Positions 43,472 to 51,537 of a stretch of 64,000 nt of DNA are shown here, piece by piece. The stretch covers positions 1 through 64,000 of the forward strand of contig CAZWVF010000005.1 of NCBI GenBank assembly GCA_964637695.1, read 5' to 3'. The stretch is from JAGLTZ01 sp964637695. GTDB taxonomy: Bacteria; Blakebacterota; Blakebacteria; Blakebacterales; Blakebacteraceae. The first letter of the stretch is position 1. Every line of letters begins with the position of its first letter. The position numbers and the translations under genes were made by a program. The notes under the pieces are model-generated. The model worked only from the letters and a program-made list of their open reading frames with translations. It searched no databases and was not told the origin of the DNA.

Positions 43472-44755
43472 TCAACGTATTGCGGCGATAATCCTGAATC
43501 CAGGGACTCCTCCGGGATAGATGGTAATCAGTGGGACGGCTGCTGAGCCTGAAACCTGATTCGGTTCGGTGACGCTTGAGCGATTACCGGAAATCAATGC
43601 TGTCACGGCTCCAACAAGTCTGCCGGCTACGATCCCGCCCAAAGCAATAGTGGCATAACTGCCGGCCACACGCGAGTCACGGCGCAGTTCCCGGTAGCGC
43701 TTCCATGCTCCCTCCGAACTCCAGCGCCAATCATATCCTGCGCCGGCAGGATATGCTGAGGAGGGATCTCCCAGACCGGAGTATTGAGCGGCATTGAAGG
43801 TGGTCATGTCCGGATAGAGAGCCAGATACTGAAAATAATCATCATCTTTACCGATCAGACTGCTCCCTGCGTACAGGGCGGCCCATTGCCTGCTGTCCTC
43901 CAACTTCCATCCGCTGTACTTGTTGAATCCGATTACACCTCCCCAGAAGAGGCTTTCAACCATTACGAACACATTCGCTGCGGTCCTCTTTCCCTGACTC
44001 CTCTGACCCCATCCCGGCAGAAGCAGGCTTTTCAGTGCGGTGTTCCAGGGGGATTCGCTGCCTGTAGAAGCACGCCGCCGCTGTCGTTCTCCTCTCAATC
44101 CCCAGATCAATGCTTCGGCAGAGGTCAAAGCGTGATTAAGGAAGAGGAGACCTCCCGCAGTCAGGGCCGATTTAAGGTAGCAGTTGGCTTCCTGACGCAT
44201 CTGCAGGTAGGTGTTGCGGTTGGTCGAGTTGCCTCGATAAGTAATGTCGTACCAGGCACTCCAGTCATCCCAGCCGGGGGCGAACTGCTCATACTTGCCT
44301 ATCATCTCATAGTAATCGTGATTCCTGGTACCTTCGGGAGGAAGGGTGTGATGGTCGTAGGGCCAGGGTAAACCTGTTTCTGCTGTATAGAAAGAGGAGT
44401 ATTCGAGATAGCGATTCCTGTCCCAGTGTTGGTCGGCAAGGAACTCGTAATCCTCCTGCAGGCTGCGCCCCCTGTGTCCGGCCCATATCCCTCCCCCTAT
44501 CAGAACAGCCTCGGCGGCAATAAAGGTCCATCCCGATCTGCGCCCCTGCCTCAGCTGTCCACTCCCGGGCAGCAGCAGTGAGGAGAGTGCCGCTTTCCAT
44601 GCCTCGTTTACCTTTCCCTCGCGCTGTTGGAAATCGAAAGAAAGAGGGACCACATCCATGCTCTGGGCACAGGCTCTTTCCACTCCGAAGAGTCCGATGG
44701 AGAGGAAAACCGCCGTGGGGAACACGGCTGATCTGCATGCAGTAATTGTGAGCAT
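43472..44755 (-). CDS. DUF5683-like exported protein with an internal duplication
   Basis: 427-residue protein with an N-terminal signal segment and two related copies of a DUF5683-like unit. The first (about residues 50-215) contains AWKAALSSLLLPGSGQLRQG; the second (about 235-400) contains PWNTALKSLLLPGWGQRSQG. The KSLLLPG-x-GQ-x-xQGK signature of short helical membrane segments is present in each. DUF5683 proteins occur in Bacteroidetes-like genomes near the outer membrane; function unknown. It follows the M6 peptidase gene by two bases and probably is in the same operon as PorV. Confidence 0.7.
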   Translation of the reverse strand: MLTITACRSAVFPTAVFLSIGLFGVERACAQSMDVVPLSFDFQQREGKVNEAWKAALSSLLLPGSGQLRQGRRSGWTFIAAEAVLIGGGIWAGHRGRSLQEDYEFLADQHWDRNRYLEYSSFYTAETGLPWPYDHHTLPPEGTRNHDYYEMIGKYEQFAPGWDDWSAWYDITYRGNSTNRNTYLQMRQEANCYLKSALTAGGLLFLNHALTSAEALIWGLRGERQRRRASTGSESPWNTALKSLLLPGWGQRSQGKRTAANVFVMVESLFWGGVIGFNKYSGWKLEDSRQWAALYAGSSLIGKDDDYFQYLALYPDMTTFNAAQYSGLGDPSSAYPAGAGYDWRWSSEGAWKRYRELRRDSRVAGSYATIALGGIVAGRLVGAVTALISGNRSSVTEPNQVSGSAAVPLITIYPGGVPGFRIIAAIR

Positions 44756-44757
44756 GG

Positions 44758-47700
44758 TCAGCGTACCACCAGCAGTGTCATCCGGTAGCGCCTCAGAGGA
44801 ACCGTAACACCGGGTGCACTGTATTCGGCGACAAGGAAATAGACACCGGGGCCAAGCCTGGAAGTATCCACATCAACTTCATAGACTCCCGGTCCACTCC
44901 CCTCGAGACGGGCCATCTCACCAAGGTAACTTCCCGATTGAGTGAAGCCCTTTACTACGAGACTTCCGACCGATCCTTCAACCCGGACAGTGCATCTGTC
45001 GCGAGCCGGATTCGGGTATAGATAGAGTTGTGAAAGGTCCTCCTCAGGTTGTGCCGGTGACTCATCCTGGTAGTAGACCCACCCCCCACCTCCTGCTCCC
45101 CCACCGGGACCCTTCCAGACCAGCTCTTCCCATTCGAGTCCGTATACTCCAAGTGAAACCGCAAAGAGGCTGTCCGAATCGGTAAAAAGGAGAAGGGGTC
45201 CCTTCTCTCGATTACCTGCTCCCAGTGTGAGGGCACCTGCAGGTTCTCTTATCAACTGGCGCAAACCGCGTGAAAGAAGCTGTCCCGTCGGACCGTAAAC
45301 TGTCAGTTCACCGGCATCGGTTATCCCGGCAACCACTCCGTAGGCGATCGTGAGGGGAGTGCCGACAACATGCGGTGCCGGCAGGGCGGCGCGGCCGCGC
45401 CGGGCCGGCGGCCACCCGGCGCTTCTCGGTCCGTTCACCTCTACCGCGATCACACCTTCAACCGTTGGGACGATCACGGAAGGTATGCCCCGTCCGCTGT
45501 TCAGATAGGCAACCGCCAGCCTGCCTGCCGGTTCTGGCAGATCTGTTGATGCGTATTCCCGGCCGGTTCCCTGACCGAGGTCGAGCAGAGTCAGCCGGCC
45601 CGACCGGCCCAGCAGTGCGATTCCGGGCCGGCTGCTGCCCGGCACGGTTCCACGGAATCCCACGGCATCGATAATGTCTTCACTGCCACTCCAGAGAAGG
45701 TCGAGCATTCCGCCCGAACCTCGACACGCACGTAAAAGCTGATTACCGGAGATCACCAGTGGTACCAGATCGGGAGATTGAAGGACCAGTGCAGTTTCTC
45801 CATCTGTCTGCCATCTCTCCTGAATACCACCGGCTGATACCTCCAGAAGAGAGCCGCCCTCGACTTCTACCAGGGCCGTTGGATTACTGTCGAGTTCGTA
45901 GCCGACCGGCCTTTTTACTGCCGGCGCATCCAGCACGACCCTGCCCGCCACCTCCCCGCTGCCATCGAGAAACCAGAGTGAGTCACCCGCGGTAACCACG
46001 AAGAGTGAACCCGCCGTCGAGATCCCGGAAACAGGAGGCAGAGGAGTCGTCCAGACCGGGTTCGAGCCTGTCAATGGATCGCCGTAGCTGCTGAAGAGGT
46101 GGAATCCCCCCGAGCTGTCGAGCAGAGCCACCACAAAGTTGCCATCCCCCTCAACATCGACCATCCACGGGACTGAAATCTCACTGTTCACTCCGGCGGG
46201 GATGGGGGCTGACCACCAGCGGTAATCGGTGCCCTGACCTATCTTGAGGCTTACCGCAAGCGGATCTGCATGCGATTCCACTTCGAGCTGAAGCCCGGTT
46301 CCGGCTCCGGTCCAGGAAGCTGAGCCTGGAATGGTCGAAGAACCGAAGATTGACGGACCATCGGGAGGTGCGTTCCAGAAATCCCCTTCCTCTCCCACGT
46401 AGCCGGGAAACCACCCGAGTTCCTGCCGTCCATCCGCCTCCTCCACATCGAGGTAACGGCGAAGCCTGTCCTGCTGCAGTGTGTTATCATCGAAGTTGCC
46501 GAATCCGTTGCCATCGGGATCGCTTTCGGCTATCTCCTCATCGAGATGCCATATGAGCACTCCCGAGCCGGGCAGAAGAGCATCGTATTCGTACGTTCTG
46601 ACTTTCCGGCCGCCGATCAGGGCAGCGGTACCATCGATTACTCCCTCCTCCCAGAAGAGCGAAACCGACTGATCACCGTCCAGATCATCACTGCGGTACT
46701 CGATGAGGAATGACTGGCCGCCGCCGGCGTGAACCATGCCGACCTTTGCCCCTGCCGGCGGGTTGTGCACACCCGCCAGCGCGGTTGAAGCCACCAGATC
46801 AATCCTCTCGCCGGGACGTACAACTATCGGCACCTCCCAACCCATGAAGATCCTCGACCAGGGGGAGATAGCTGCAGGAAGCATTCCCCATATGAAGAGA
46901 TCATCCACCACACCCCCGCCCTCGCCACCCGAATCCATGAGAGCGAAAAGCCCCACCGCCGTAATCCCTCCAACCGTATCGTAGAGATCCGGCAGGCCCA
47001 GCTGATGGCCGAATTCGTGCGCAAAGGAACCGTTTATCGCTCCCGTAAAGCCATCCTGACTGACGGTTTCCGGTATTATCGTCACATCCCGGATGGCCCT
47101 TGTGCCGGCTGGCACAGGCCGGTCGAGAGCCACATAGGCGGTGGGGATATCGGCCGGTGTATCCCCCAGACCGGCGTAATCACCCTGCCAGTCGGCTCCG
47201 GCATGCAGCAGGACGAATGCGTCGTATCGATCCCAGTCTATCTGGTCACTCCCCTGCTGAGCAGCAGCCACAGCGTCGGCCACCAGCGTTTCGAAGGCTT
47301 CGATCAATCCTGACAGCGGAGTTTCGAAGCCGTAATAGGAGATTTCCCGGGGAAGTTCGTAAGCTTGATCCCGGGCAGTGGGGAAAACGTCTGCTTCCAG
47401 GCTCAATTCTCCGTCGCTCATGGCCCACCAGTAATTGTGGAGGGCCCTCATATGGCGTTGAGCAAAACGGCGGTCGTGCGGGGCGGCATCTATATCGTGA
47501 CCCTCCTGGGAGCGGAAGGTATCGATATCACGCAGATCGTAGGTACCGTCCCCCGTGGTTCTCGGATCGTCATCGGGCTGGAACTGCAGGCGCAGCACAA
47601 GAATCTGGAGAGTATCGGGAAGCGCAGGATCCGATCGTGCTGAACGGAGAAGAGAGTGCGATCTGCTGCGAAACCCTGCGGCCGGTGCCAGATTCAGGTG

Positions 47701-47856
47701 AGGTCGATCCACTATCTGCCCGCCAGAGATAGAGCGGGAGGTACGGTCGACCGCTATCAACCGGGATGTCTGGGCCCCGACGGCAGTTGCAGAGGCAAGA
47801 AGAAACACCGCCCCCACGACCGCCGGCAGGAGGCGGTCCGGGCAGTGCCGGATCAT
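44758..47856 (-). CDS. Secreted M6-family metalloprotease with type-IX-like C-terminal sorting domain
   Basis: 1032-residue exported protein. Signal peptide to residue 28 (VGA-QT). The M6 (immune inhibitor A-type) catalytic domain has zinc motif H280-E-F-G-H284-x-x-x-x-x-D290, the last Asp being the family's third ligand position, followed by LYD and a second part of the domain. Large beta regions follow with repeats of ExxSRPGIALL-like strands. The last 80 residues form a small beta-sandwich (LYPNPARDRCTVRVEG to the terminal LLVVR) with LGPGVYFLVAEY, which resembles the type A sorting domain of T9SS cargo. The downstream DUF5683 gene and the upstream PorV gene support export across the outer membrane. 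Confidence 0.86.
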   Translation of the reverse strand: MIRHCPDRLLPAVVGAVFLLASATAVGAQTSRLIAVDRTSRSISGGQIVDRPHLNLAPAAGFRSRSHSLLRSARSDPALPDTLQILVLRLQFQPDDDPRTTGDGTYDLRDIDTFRSQEGHDIDAAPHDRRFAQRHMRALHNYWWAMSDGELSLEADVFPTARDQAYELPREISYYGFETPLSGLIEAFETLVADAVAAAQQGSDQIDWDRYDAFVLLHAGADWQGDYAGLGDTPADIPTAYVALDRPVPAGTRAIRDVTIIPETVSQDGFTGAINGSFAHEFGHQLGLPDLYDTVGGITAVGLFALMDSGGEGGGVVDDLFIWGMLPAAISPWSRIFMGWEVPIVVRPGERIDLVASTALAGVHNPPAGAKVGMVHAGGGQSFLIEYRSDDLDGDQSVSLFWEEGVIDGTAALIGGRKVRTYEYDALLPGSGVLIWHLDEEIAESDPDGNGFGNFDDNTLQQDRLRRYLDVEEADGRQELGWFPGYVGEEGDFWNAPPDGPSIFGSSTIPGSASWTGAGTGLQLEVESHADPLAVSLKIGQGTDYRWWSAPIPAGVNSEISVPWMVDVEGDGNFVVALLDSSGGFHLFSSYGDPLTGSNPVWTTPLPPVSGISTAGSLFVVTAGDSLWFLDGSGEVAGRVVLDAPAVKRPVGYELDSNPTALVEVEGGSLLEVSAGGIQERWQTDGETALVLQSPDLVPLVISGNQLLRACRGSGGMLDLLWSGSEDIIDAVGFRGTVPGSSRPGIALLGRSGRLTLLDLGQGTGREYASTDLPEPAGRLAVAYLNSGRGIPSVIVPTVEGVIAVEVNGPRSAGWPPARRGRAALPAPHVVGTPLTIAYGVVAGITDAGELTVYGPTGQLLSRGLRQLIREPAGALTLGAGNREKGPLLLFTDSDSLFAVSLGVYGLEWEELVWKGPGGGAGGGGWVYYQDESPAQPEEDLSQLYLYPNPARDRCTVRVEGSVGSLVVKGFTQSGSYLGEMARLEGSGPGVYEVDVDTSRLGPGVYFLVAEYSAPGVTVPLRRYRMTLLVVR

Positions 47857-48894
47857 TTATAACACCAGGGAGAAGGAGACTCTGGTACCCTGGGCGTACG
47901 GCTCATCGGGCGCGTAGGCGTGGCTTATATCGAAGCGATAGGCACCATACTTGAGACCGAGACCGAATGTCGGATATTTGACTTTGCCCACACTGTCAGA
48001 GAAGTACCCCAGACGCAGTGCAAGGAGGTCGGCAAAGACATACTCGATACCTCCCATATGAACTATCTGATTCAATTCCTCTCTCATCTGATCATCTGTG
48101 AGACCGACTATTACACTGGTTATGAAATGGTTCTTCCGCTGGGCCAGCATTTTGTAGATGTCGTATACCAGGGTCAGTCGGTGGGCGGGCAGGTCGAGAG
48201 CCCTGTAAGCCACGCCTGCTCTCAGATTCTGCGGCAGGGGATCAGCCTGATCGCGGTCTATGTATGCTATATCGGGGCCGACATTCTGCAGTACCACTCC
48301 CAGGTTGAGTCCGGGTCTCAGGTCTGTGAGAAGGATCCCGGCATCAACTGCAAAGGAGAATGCCCGTCCATCCCCCTTTTCGGCTTCGGCGCCGACAGGA
48401 GAGAGATTGCTGTAGATTATCTTGAAAGAACCGCCGAGAGCAACTTTCGGAGAGAGGGAGATGCCGTAAGAGGCGGTCGCGGCAAGATCGAAACTCTCGA
48501 TCGCGCCCAGATCGTTGCCGGCTCCATCGGTGCGTCGCTGACTTCCGTATGAATAGAATGTGATATTGCCGCCTATGCCGCCTGCTCTGCCCAGACTGTG
48601 TGTACCTCCCAGGAATTCGTAGTAGAAATCATCTACCAGTTCGGGCAGCGCCTTGTTGTGCATCCCGGTGATTTCGGTGTCCGGCATCAGGGCCAGAGAT
48701 GCCGGATTGTAGAATGAGGCTGTGGCACCCGAATCTTTACCGAGTGCAACGCCGGCACCCCCGATACCCGCATTTCGGGCCCCTGGTTCGATGGTGAGGA
48801 ATATCACACCGGCAGTGCTTATCTGTGCGCCGGCTGCAGAAGGAGCCAGCAATATGAGAGCGGTTACAATTATGGCTGCAGAGTTGATTCGCAT
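47857..48894 (-). CDS. PorV/PorQ-family outer-membrane protein
   Basis: 345-residue barrel of the PorV/LptO family. Signal peptide (residues 1-23, cut near AGA-QI) then the family start segment TIEPGARNAGIGGAGVALG and FYNPASLALMP, which line the barrel entrance. PorV takes folded cargo from the type IX translocon and hands it to the sortase PorU, binding the C-terminal sorting domain. Its gene directly precedes a peptidase with such a domain. No other T9SS gene (porK, L, M, N, sov) lies in this window, so it may serve just this cargo. Confidence 0.87.
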   Translation of the reverse strand: MRINSAAIIVTALILLAPSAAGAQISTAGVIFLTIEPGARNAGIGGAGVALGKDSGATASFYNPASLALMPDTEITGMHNKALPELVDDFYYEFLGGTHSLGRAGGIGGNITFYSYGSQRRTDGAGNDLGAIESFDLAATASYGISLSPKVALGGSFKIIYSNLSPVGAEAEKGDGRAFSFAVDAGILLTDLRPGLNLGVVLQNVGPDIAYIDRDQADPLPQNLRAGVAYRALDLPAHRLTLVYDIYKMLAQRKNHFITSVIVGLTDDQMREELNQIVHMGGIEYVFADLLALRLGYFSDSVGKVKYPTFGLGLKYGAYRFDISHAYAPDEPYAQGTRVSFSLVL

Positions 48895-48912
48895 GGGGAT
48901 GCCCCCTAGTTA

Positions 48913-49024
48913 GTTTCCGTCCGGAAACACGCCGGTTTCCGAATGGGAACTAGTTAAAGCCCCATTGTCTCCTCACGGAGACATCAGGTCCTCGTTCACG
49001 CCCGTTCCCTGCCCGGGCAACGGG
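48913..49024 (-). promoter_or_regulatory. Run of four hairpins in the porV-side leader region
   Basis: The 267-base gap between porV and the Trm112-like gene carries four successive inverted repeats: GTTTCC-GTCC-GGAAAC (48913-48928), GGTTTCC-GAAT-GGGAACT (48934-48951, with G-U pairs), TGTCTCC-TCAC-GGAGACA (48966-48983) and CCCGTT...AACGGG (49001-49024) enclosing GCCCGGGC. Stems of six to seven pairs with four-base loops suggest a structured 5' leader of porV. I recognise no named riboswitch. Confidence 0.45.
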
Positions 49025-49134
49025 TTGGTTGTTATTCCGAGCGCAACGAGCTTCTAGGCAGCCTTTCGAAAGAGTTCAATATCATCCTCGACTATATTAT
49101 CTGATCCCATCACTGTCAAGCGAGCGAGAAAACT

Positions 49135-49151
49135 AGTGCACCGTTCCGCAA
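49135..49151. repeat. Possible remnant of a family B element end
   Basis: AGTGCACCGTTCCGCAA matches the end of the copy at 21734-21896 (CACCGTTCCGCAA) and is preceded by CT to give CTAG as at other copies. The rest of the element is missing. It lies 10 bases from the stop codon of the Trm112-like gene. Could be chance. Confidence 0.4.
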
Positions 49152-49161
49152 GTTCGGAAAC

Positions 49162-49329
49162 TCAATATTCTTCGGCCTCATCAATCAACATAACCGGTAT
49201 ATCGTCCTCGATCGTGTATCTCAGCCTGCACTCTTCACAGTCGAGAACCTGTCCCTCCCTGTTGTAGCGGAGCACCCCTTTGCATCTGGGACAGGCCAGT
49301 ATTTCGAGCAGTTCTTCTGATATGGCCAT
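49162..49329 (-). CDS. Trm112-family zinc-ribbon protein
   Basis: 55-residue protein starting MAISEELLEILACPRCKGVL, with two Cys pairs (C13-x-x-C16 and C31-x-x-C34), typical of the short bacterial Trm112/YcaR-like family. In eukaryotes Trm112 activates methyltransferases; bacterial members are often stability partners for methyltransferases or found with lipid/glycan genes. It lies 34 bases downstream of accA on the same strand and is likely co-transcribed. Too short to be found by size-limited gene calls. Confidence 0.9.
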   Translation of the reverse strand: MAISEELLEILACPRCKGVLRYNREGQVLDCEECRLRYTIEDDIPVMLIDEAEEY

Positions 49330-49363
49330 GATGGCGGATCTTCCGGGATTATTTCTCCTGATT

Positions 49364-50320
49364 CTACTCCGAGAATGTTCCTATCGACGCATACTTCTGA
49401 AGGCGTTTTTCCACCAGGGTTTCGGGATCGAGTTCCTCCAGTTCGTCGAGTGCACTCTTCAGAACCTGCGAAAGCTGTTCCGCAGCATCATCCGGTGCCC
49501 TGTGTGCTCCCCCTCCCGGTTCGGGCACGATTCCGTCCACGATACCTATCTCGTCCAGATCGCTGGCCGTGATCTTCATTGCATCGGCCGCCCTGGGCGC
49601 GTGTTCGGCGCTCCGCCACAGTATCGATGCACACCCTTCAGGTGTTATGACGGAATAGTAGGTATTTTCCTGGGTATAGATGCGGTCTGCCACCCCGATC
49701 CCGAGGGCTCCCCCGGATCCACCCTCCCCTATGACCAGTGAAACGATAGGAACAGGAAGAACGGCCATCTCCCTGAGGTTTACCGCTATCGCTTCGGCCT
49801 GTCCCCGTTCTTCGGCTCCCACTCCGGGATAGGCACCCTGGGTATCAATGAAGGTGACAACCGAACGGCCGCTTCTTGCCGCCAGCAGCATTATCCTGAG
49901 GGCTTTTCTGTACCCTTCAGGACGGGACTGCCCGAAATTCCTGTATATGCGCTGTTTCGTGTCGCGGCCCTTCTGATGACCGATTACGGCTACGCTCCGG
50001 CCATCGAAAGTTGCGAAACCGGATACAATAGCCTTTTCATCTGCAAACGCTCGGTCGCCGTGCAGTTCGATCCAGTCGCTGAACATCATTTCTATGTAAT
50101 CGAGTGTGTAGGGCCGGTCTGGATGGCGTGCAAGCTGAACGCGCTGCCAGCGTGTAAGATTGCTGTAAACCTCCTCACGGAGACTCTCAACCTTCTTCTC
50201 AAGCTTGACTATCTCATCTCCCAGATCTATCCGTTCGACAGAGGCATAGGAACGCATGTCGGCGATGCGCCTCTCCAGCTCGATAATCGGCCTTTCAAAT
50301 TCGAGAATAAATCCGTCCAT
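49364..50320 (-). CDS. accA: Acetyl-CoA carboxylase carboxyltransferase subunit alpha
   Basis: 318-residue subunit that, with AccD, transfers the carboxyl group from biotin to acetyl-CoA, the first committed step of fatty acid synthesis. N-terminal helix-rich segment (FERPIIELERRIADM) then the crotonase-like domain with IGHQKGRDTKQRIYRNFG, FIDTQGAYPGVGAEERGQAE, IGEGGSGGALGIGVAD and the late TPEGCASILWRSAEHAPRAA. Length normal. It ends at 49364, so accD must be elsewhere. The upstream 344-base region carries a broken aminotransferase fragment. Confidence 0.97.
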   Translation of the reverse strand: MDGFILEFERPIIELERRIADMRSYASVERIDLGDEIVKLEKKVESLREEVYSNLTRWQRVQLARHPDRPYTLDYIEMMFSDWIELHGDRAFADEKAIVSGFATFDGRSVAVIGHQKGRDTKQRIYRNFGQSRPEGYRKALRIMLLAARSGRSVVTFIDTQGAYPGVGAEERGQAEAIAVNLREMAVLPVPIVSLVIGEGGSGGALGIGVADRIYTQENTYYSVITPEGCASILWRSAEHAPRAADAMKITASDLDEIGIVDGIVPEPGGGAHRAPDDAAEQLSQVLKSALDELEELDPETLVEKRLQKYASIGTFSE

Positions 50321-50664
50321 CGCGACCTGAAATATCCGCTCCTTGCAGATTGAAACATTATGAAGGACATGGAAACTACCGGGGTGGCTGAAACGATGTC
50401 AAGAAATATGAGCTTTCGGGAGATCATCCTGGCGGGAACGGGAGAGGATGAAGGAGGTGTTGTCCAGGATATCCCCCAGTGCCACGCCGAATTGATCTCT
50501 GATCGCCTCGTACTGAGGCCGAAGATCGAGAAAGGGTATCCTGATCGCTTCTTTAGAATTCACCAGCAGCGGCTCCCTGTGTATTATTCCAGTCATCGAG
50601 AGTAAAGGAAACACCTTATTCTGACGAATGGGAAATCGGAAAGTGGAGTAAACGGCAACAGGGC
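50321..50664. other. Gap between accA and a GT2 gene, holding a broken aminotransferase start
   Basis: Divergent region of 344 bases: accA is read leftward, the GT2 gene rightward, and a truncated DegT-like 5' fragment occupies the middle (separate entry). Both promoters must lie in the remaining sequence; nothing more can be identified. Confidence 0.6.
50399..50563 (-). pseudogene. Truncated 5' fragment of a DegT/DnrJ/EryC1-type aminotransferase
   Basis: From the GTG at 50563 the frame encodes a recognisable N-terminus of the DegT family (IPFLDLRPQYEAIRDQFG, then DILDNTSFIL) and, after about 40 residues, continues with unrelated SRSRQDDLPKAHIS to a stop. The normal continuation (a G-P or glycine-rich segment and the PLP fold) is absent, so the rest of the gene has been deleted. 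An intact DegT gene of a different subfamily lies at 61925-63133. It probably marks past rearrangement at the edge of the glycan region. Confidence 0.65.
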
Positions 50665-51498
50665 ATGAACGATAGCCAACCGAAGATATCTTTCATAACG
50701 TCGGTCATGAACGGGGCTCGTACAATGGAGCGTCTGCTCGACAGCCTCGCCACCCAGAGCTACCGAAATTTCGAACATGTGGTCATCGATGGAGGATCTA
50801 CCGACGGTACTGTTGATATCCTCAGGAAAAAGGAGCATTCGATAGCCTACTGGGAATCGGAACCTGACCGGGGTGTCTATCACGCCTGGAACAAGGCCCT
50901 CGATCACGCACGGGGCGAGTGGCTCTGTTTCCTGGGTGCAGATGATTACCTGTGGGAGCCCGGCATTCTCGACCTCGTCGTACCTATTTTGGATAAGGAA
51001 CGGGAGAGATTCAATGTCATATACGGTATTACCAACGTGGTGGATTCCACCGGCACGCTGCGATACTCGCTGGGCCAGACGTGGGAGCAGGCACGCCGTG
51101 ATTTCTTCCGGAACATGTCATTTCCCAATCCGAGCACCTTTTACCGAAAGGACCTTTTCGCAACATACGGCACCTTCGATGAATCTCTGAAGATTGTCGG
51201 GGACTACGAATTCTCACTCAGGGTATTGAAGGAGAGGGATGCTCTCTTCATAGATCGTGTAATTACCGGCATGGAAGAGGGAGGGCAATCGGGCAACAGG
51301 AAGCACGCCGTGGCCACGGTGAAAGAGGTGGTAGTGGCCCAGCGCATGCACGGCCTGACCAGGGTTCCGGTCTGGCTTTCTCCCAGGGTATTCCGCGTAA
51401 GAGTTCACTCGCTGCTGGCCCGAATCTTTGGAGAGGAGCGGACGTTGAAAATGGTCAATATCTACAGGAAGGTGATGGGAAAACCGAAGCTCTCCTGA
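50665..51498 (+). CDS. Glycosyltransferase family 2
   Basis: 277-residue GT-A fold enzyme. ISFITSVMNGARTMERLL begins the nucleotide-binding strand; HVVIDGGSTDGT carries the first acidic motif; FLGADDYLWEPG is the metal-binding DxD-like site; and GDYEFSLRV is near the acceptor base region. Members transfer sugars to polysaccharide or lipid carriers; the sugar cannot be told. It stands alone on the plus strand at the left edge of the glycan region, facing the phosphodiesterase gene across 39 bases. No strong ribosome-binding site; CAGGG lies near the ATG. Confidence 0.88.
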   Translation: MNDSQPKISFITSVMNGARTMERLLDSLATQSYRNFEHVVIDGGSTDGTVDILRKKEHSIAYWESEPDRGVYHAWNKALDHARGEWLCFLGADDYLWEPGILDLVVPILDKERERFNVIYGITNVVDSTGTLRYSLGQTWEQARRDFFRNMSFPNPSTFYRKDLFATYGTFDESLKIVGDYEFSLRVLKERDALFIDRVITGMEEGGQSGNRKHAVATVKEVVVAQRMHGLTRVPVWLSPRVFRVRVHSLLARIFGEERTLKMVNIYRKVMGKPKLS

Positions 51499-51537
51499 CC
51501 GCATAGAGGTCTCAGATGATTCCCGGGGCAAATGCAG

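Noticed and set aside
48895..49161. A known riboswitch upstream of porV
   Set aside because: The hairpins match no class I can recognise (TPP, SAM, cobalamin, c-di-GMP, fluoride or others by conserved core), so it is reported only as an unexplained structured leader.
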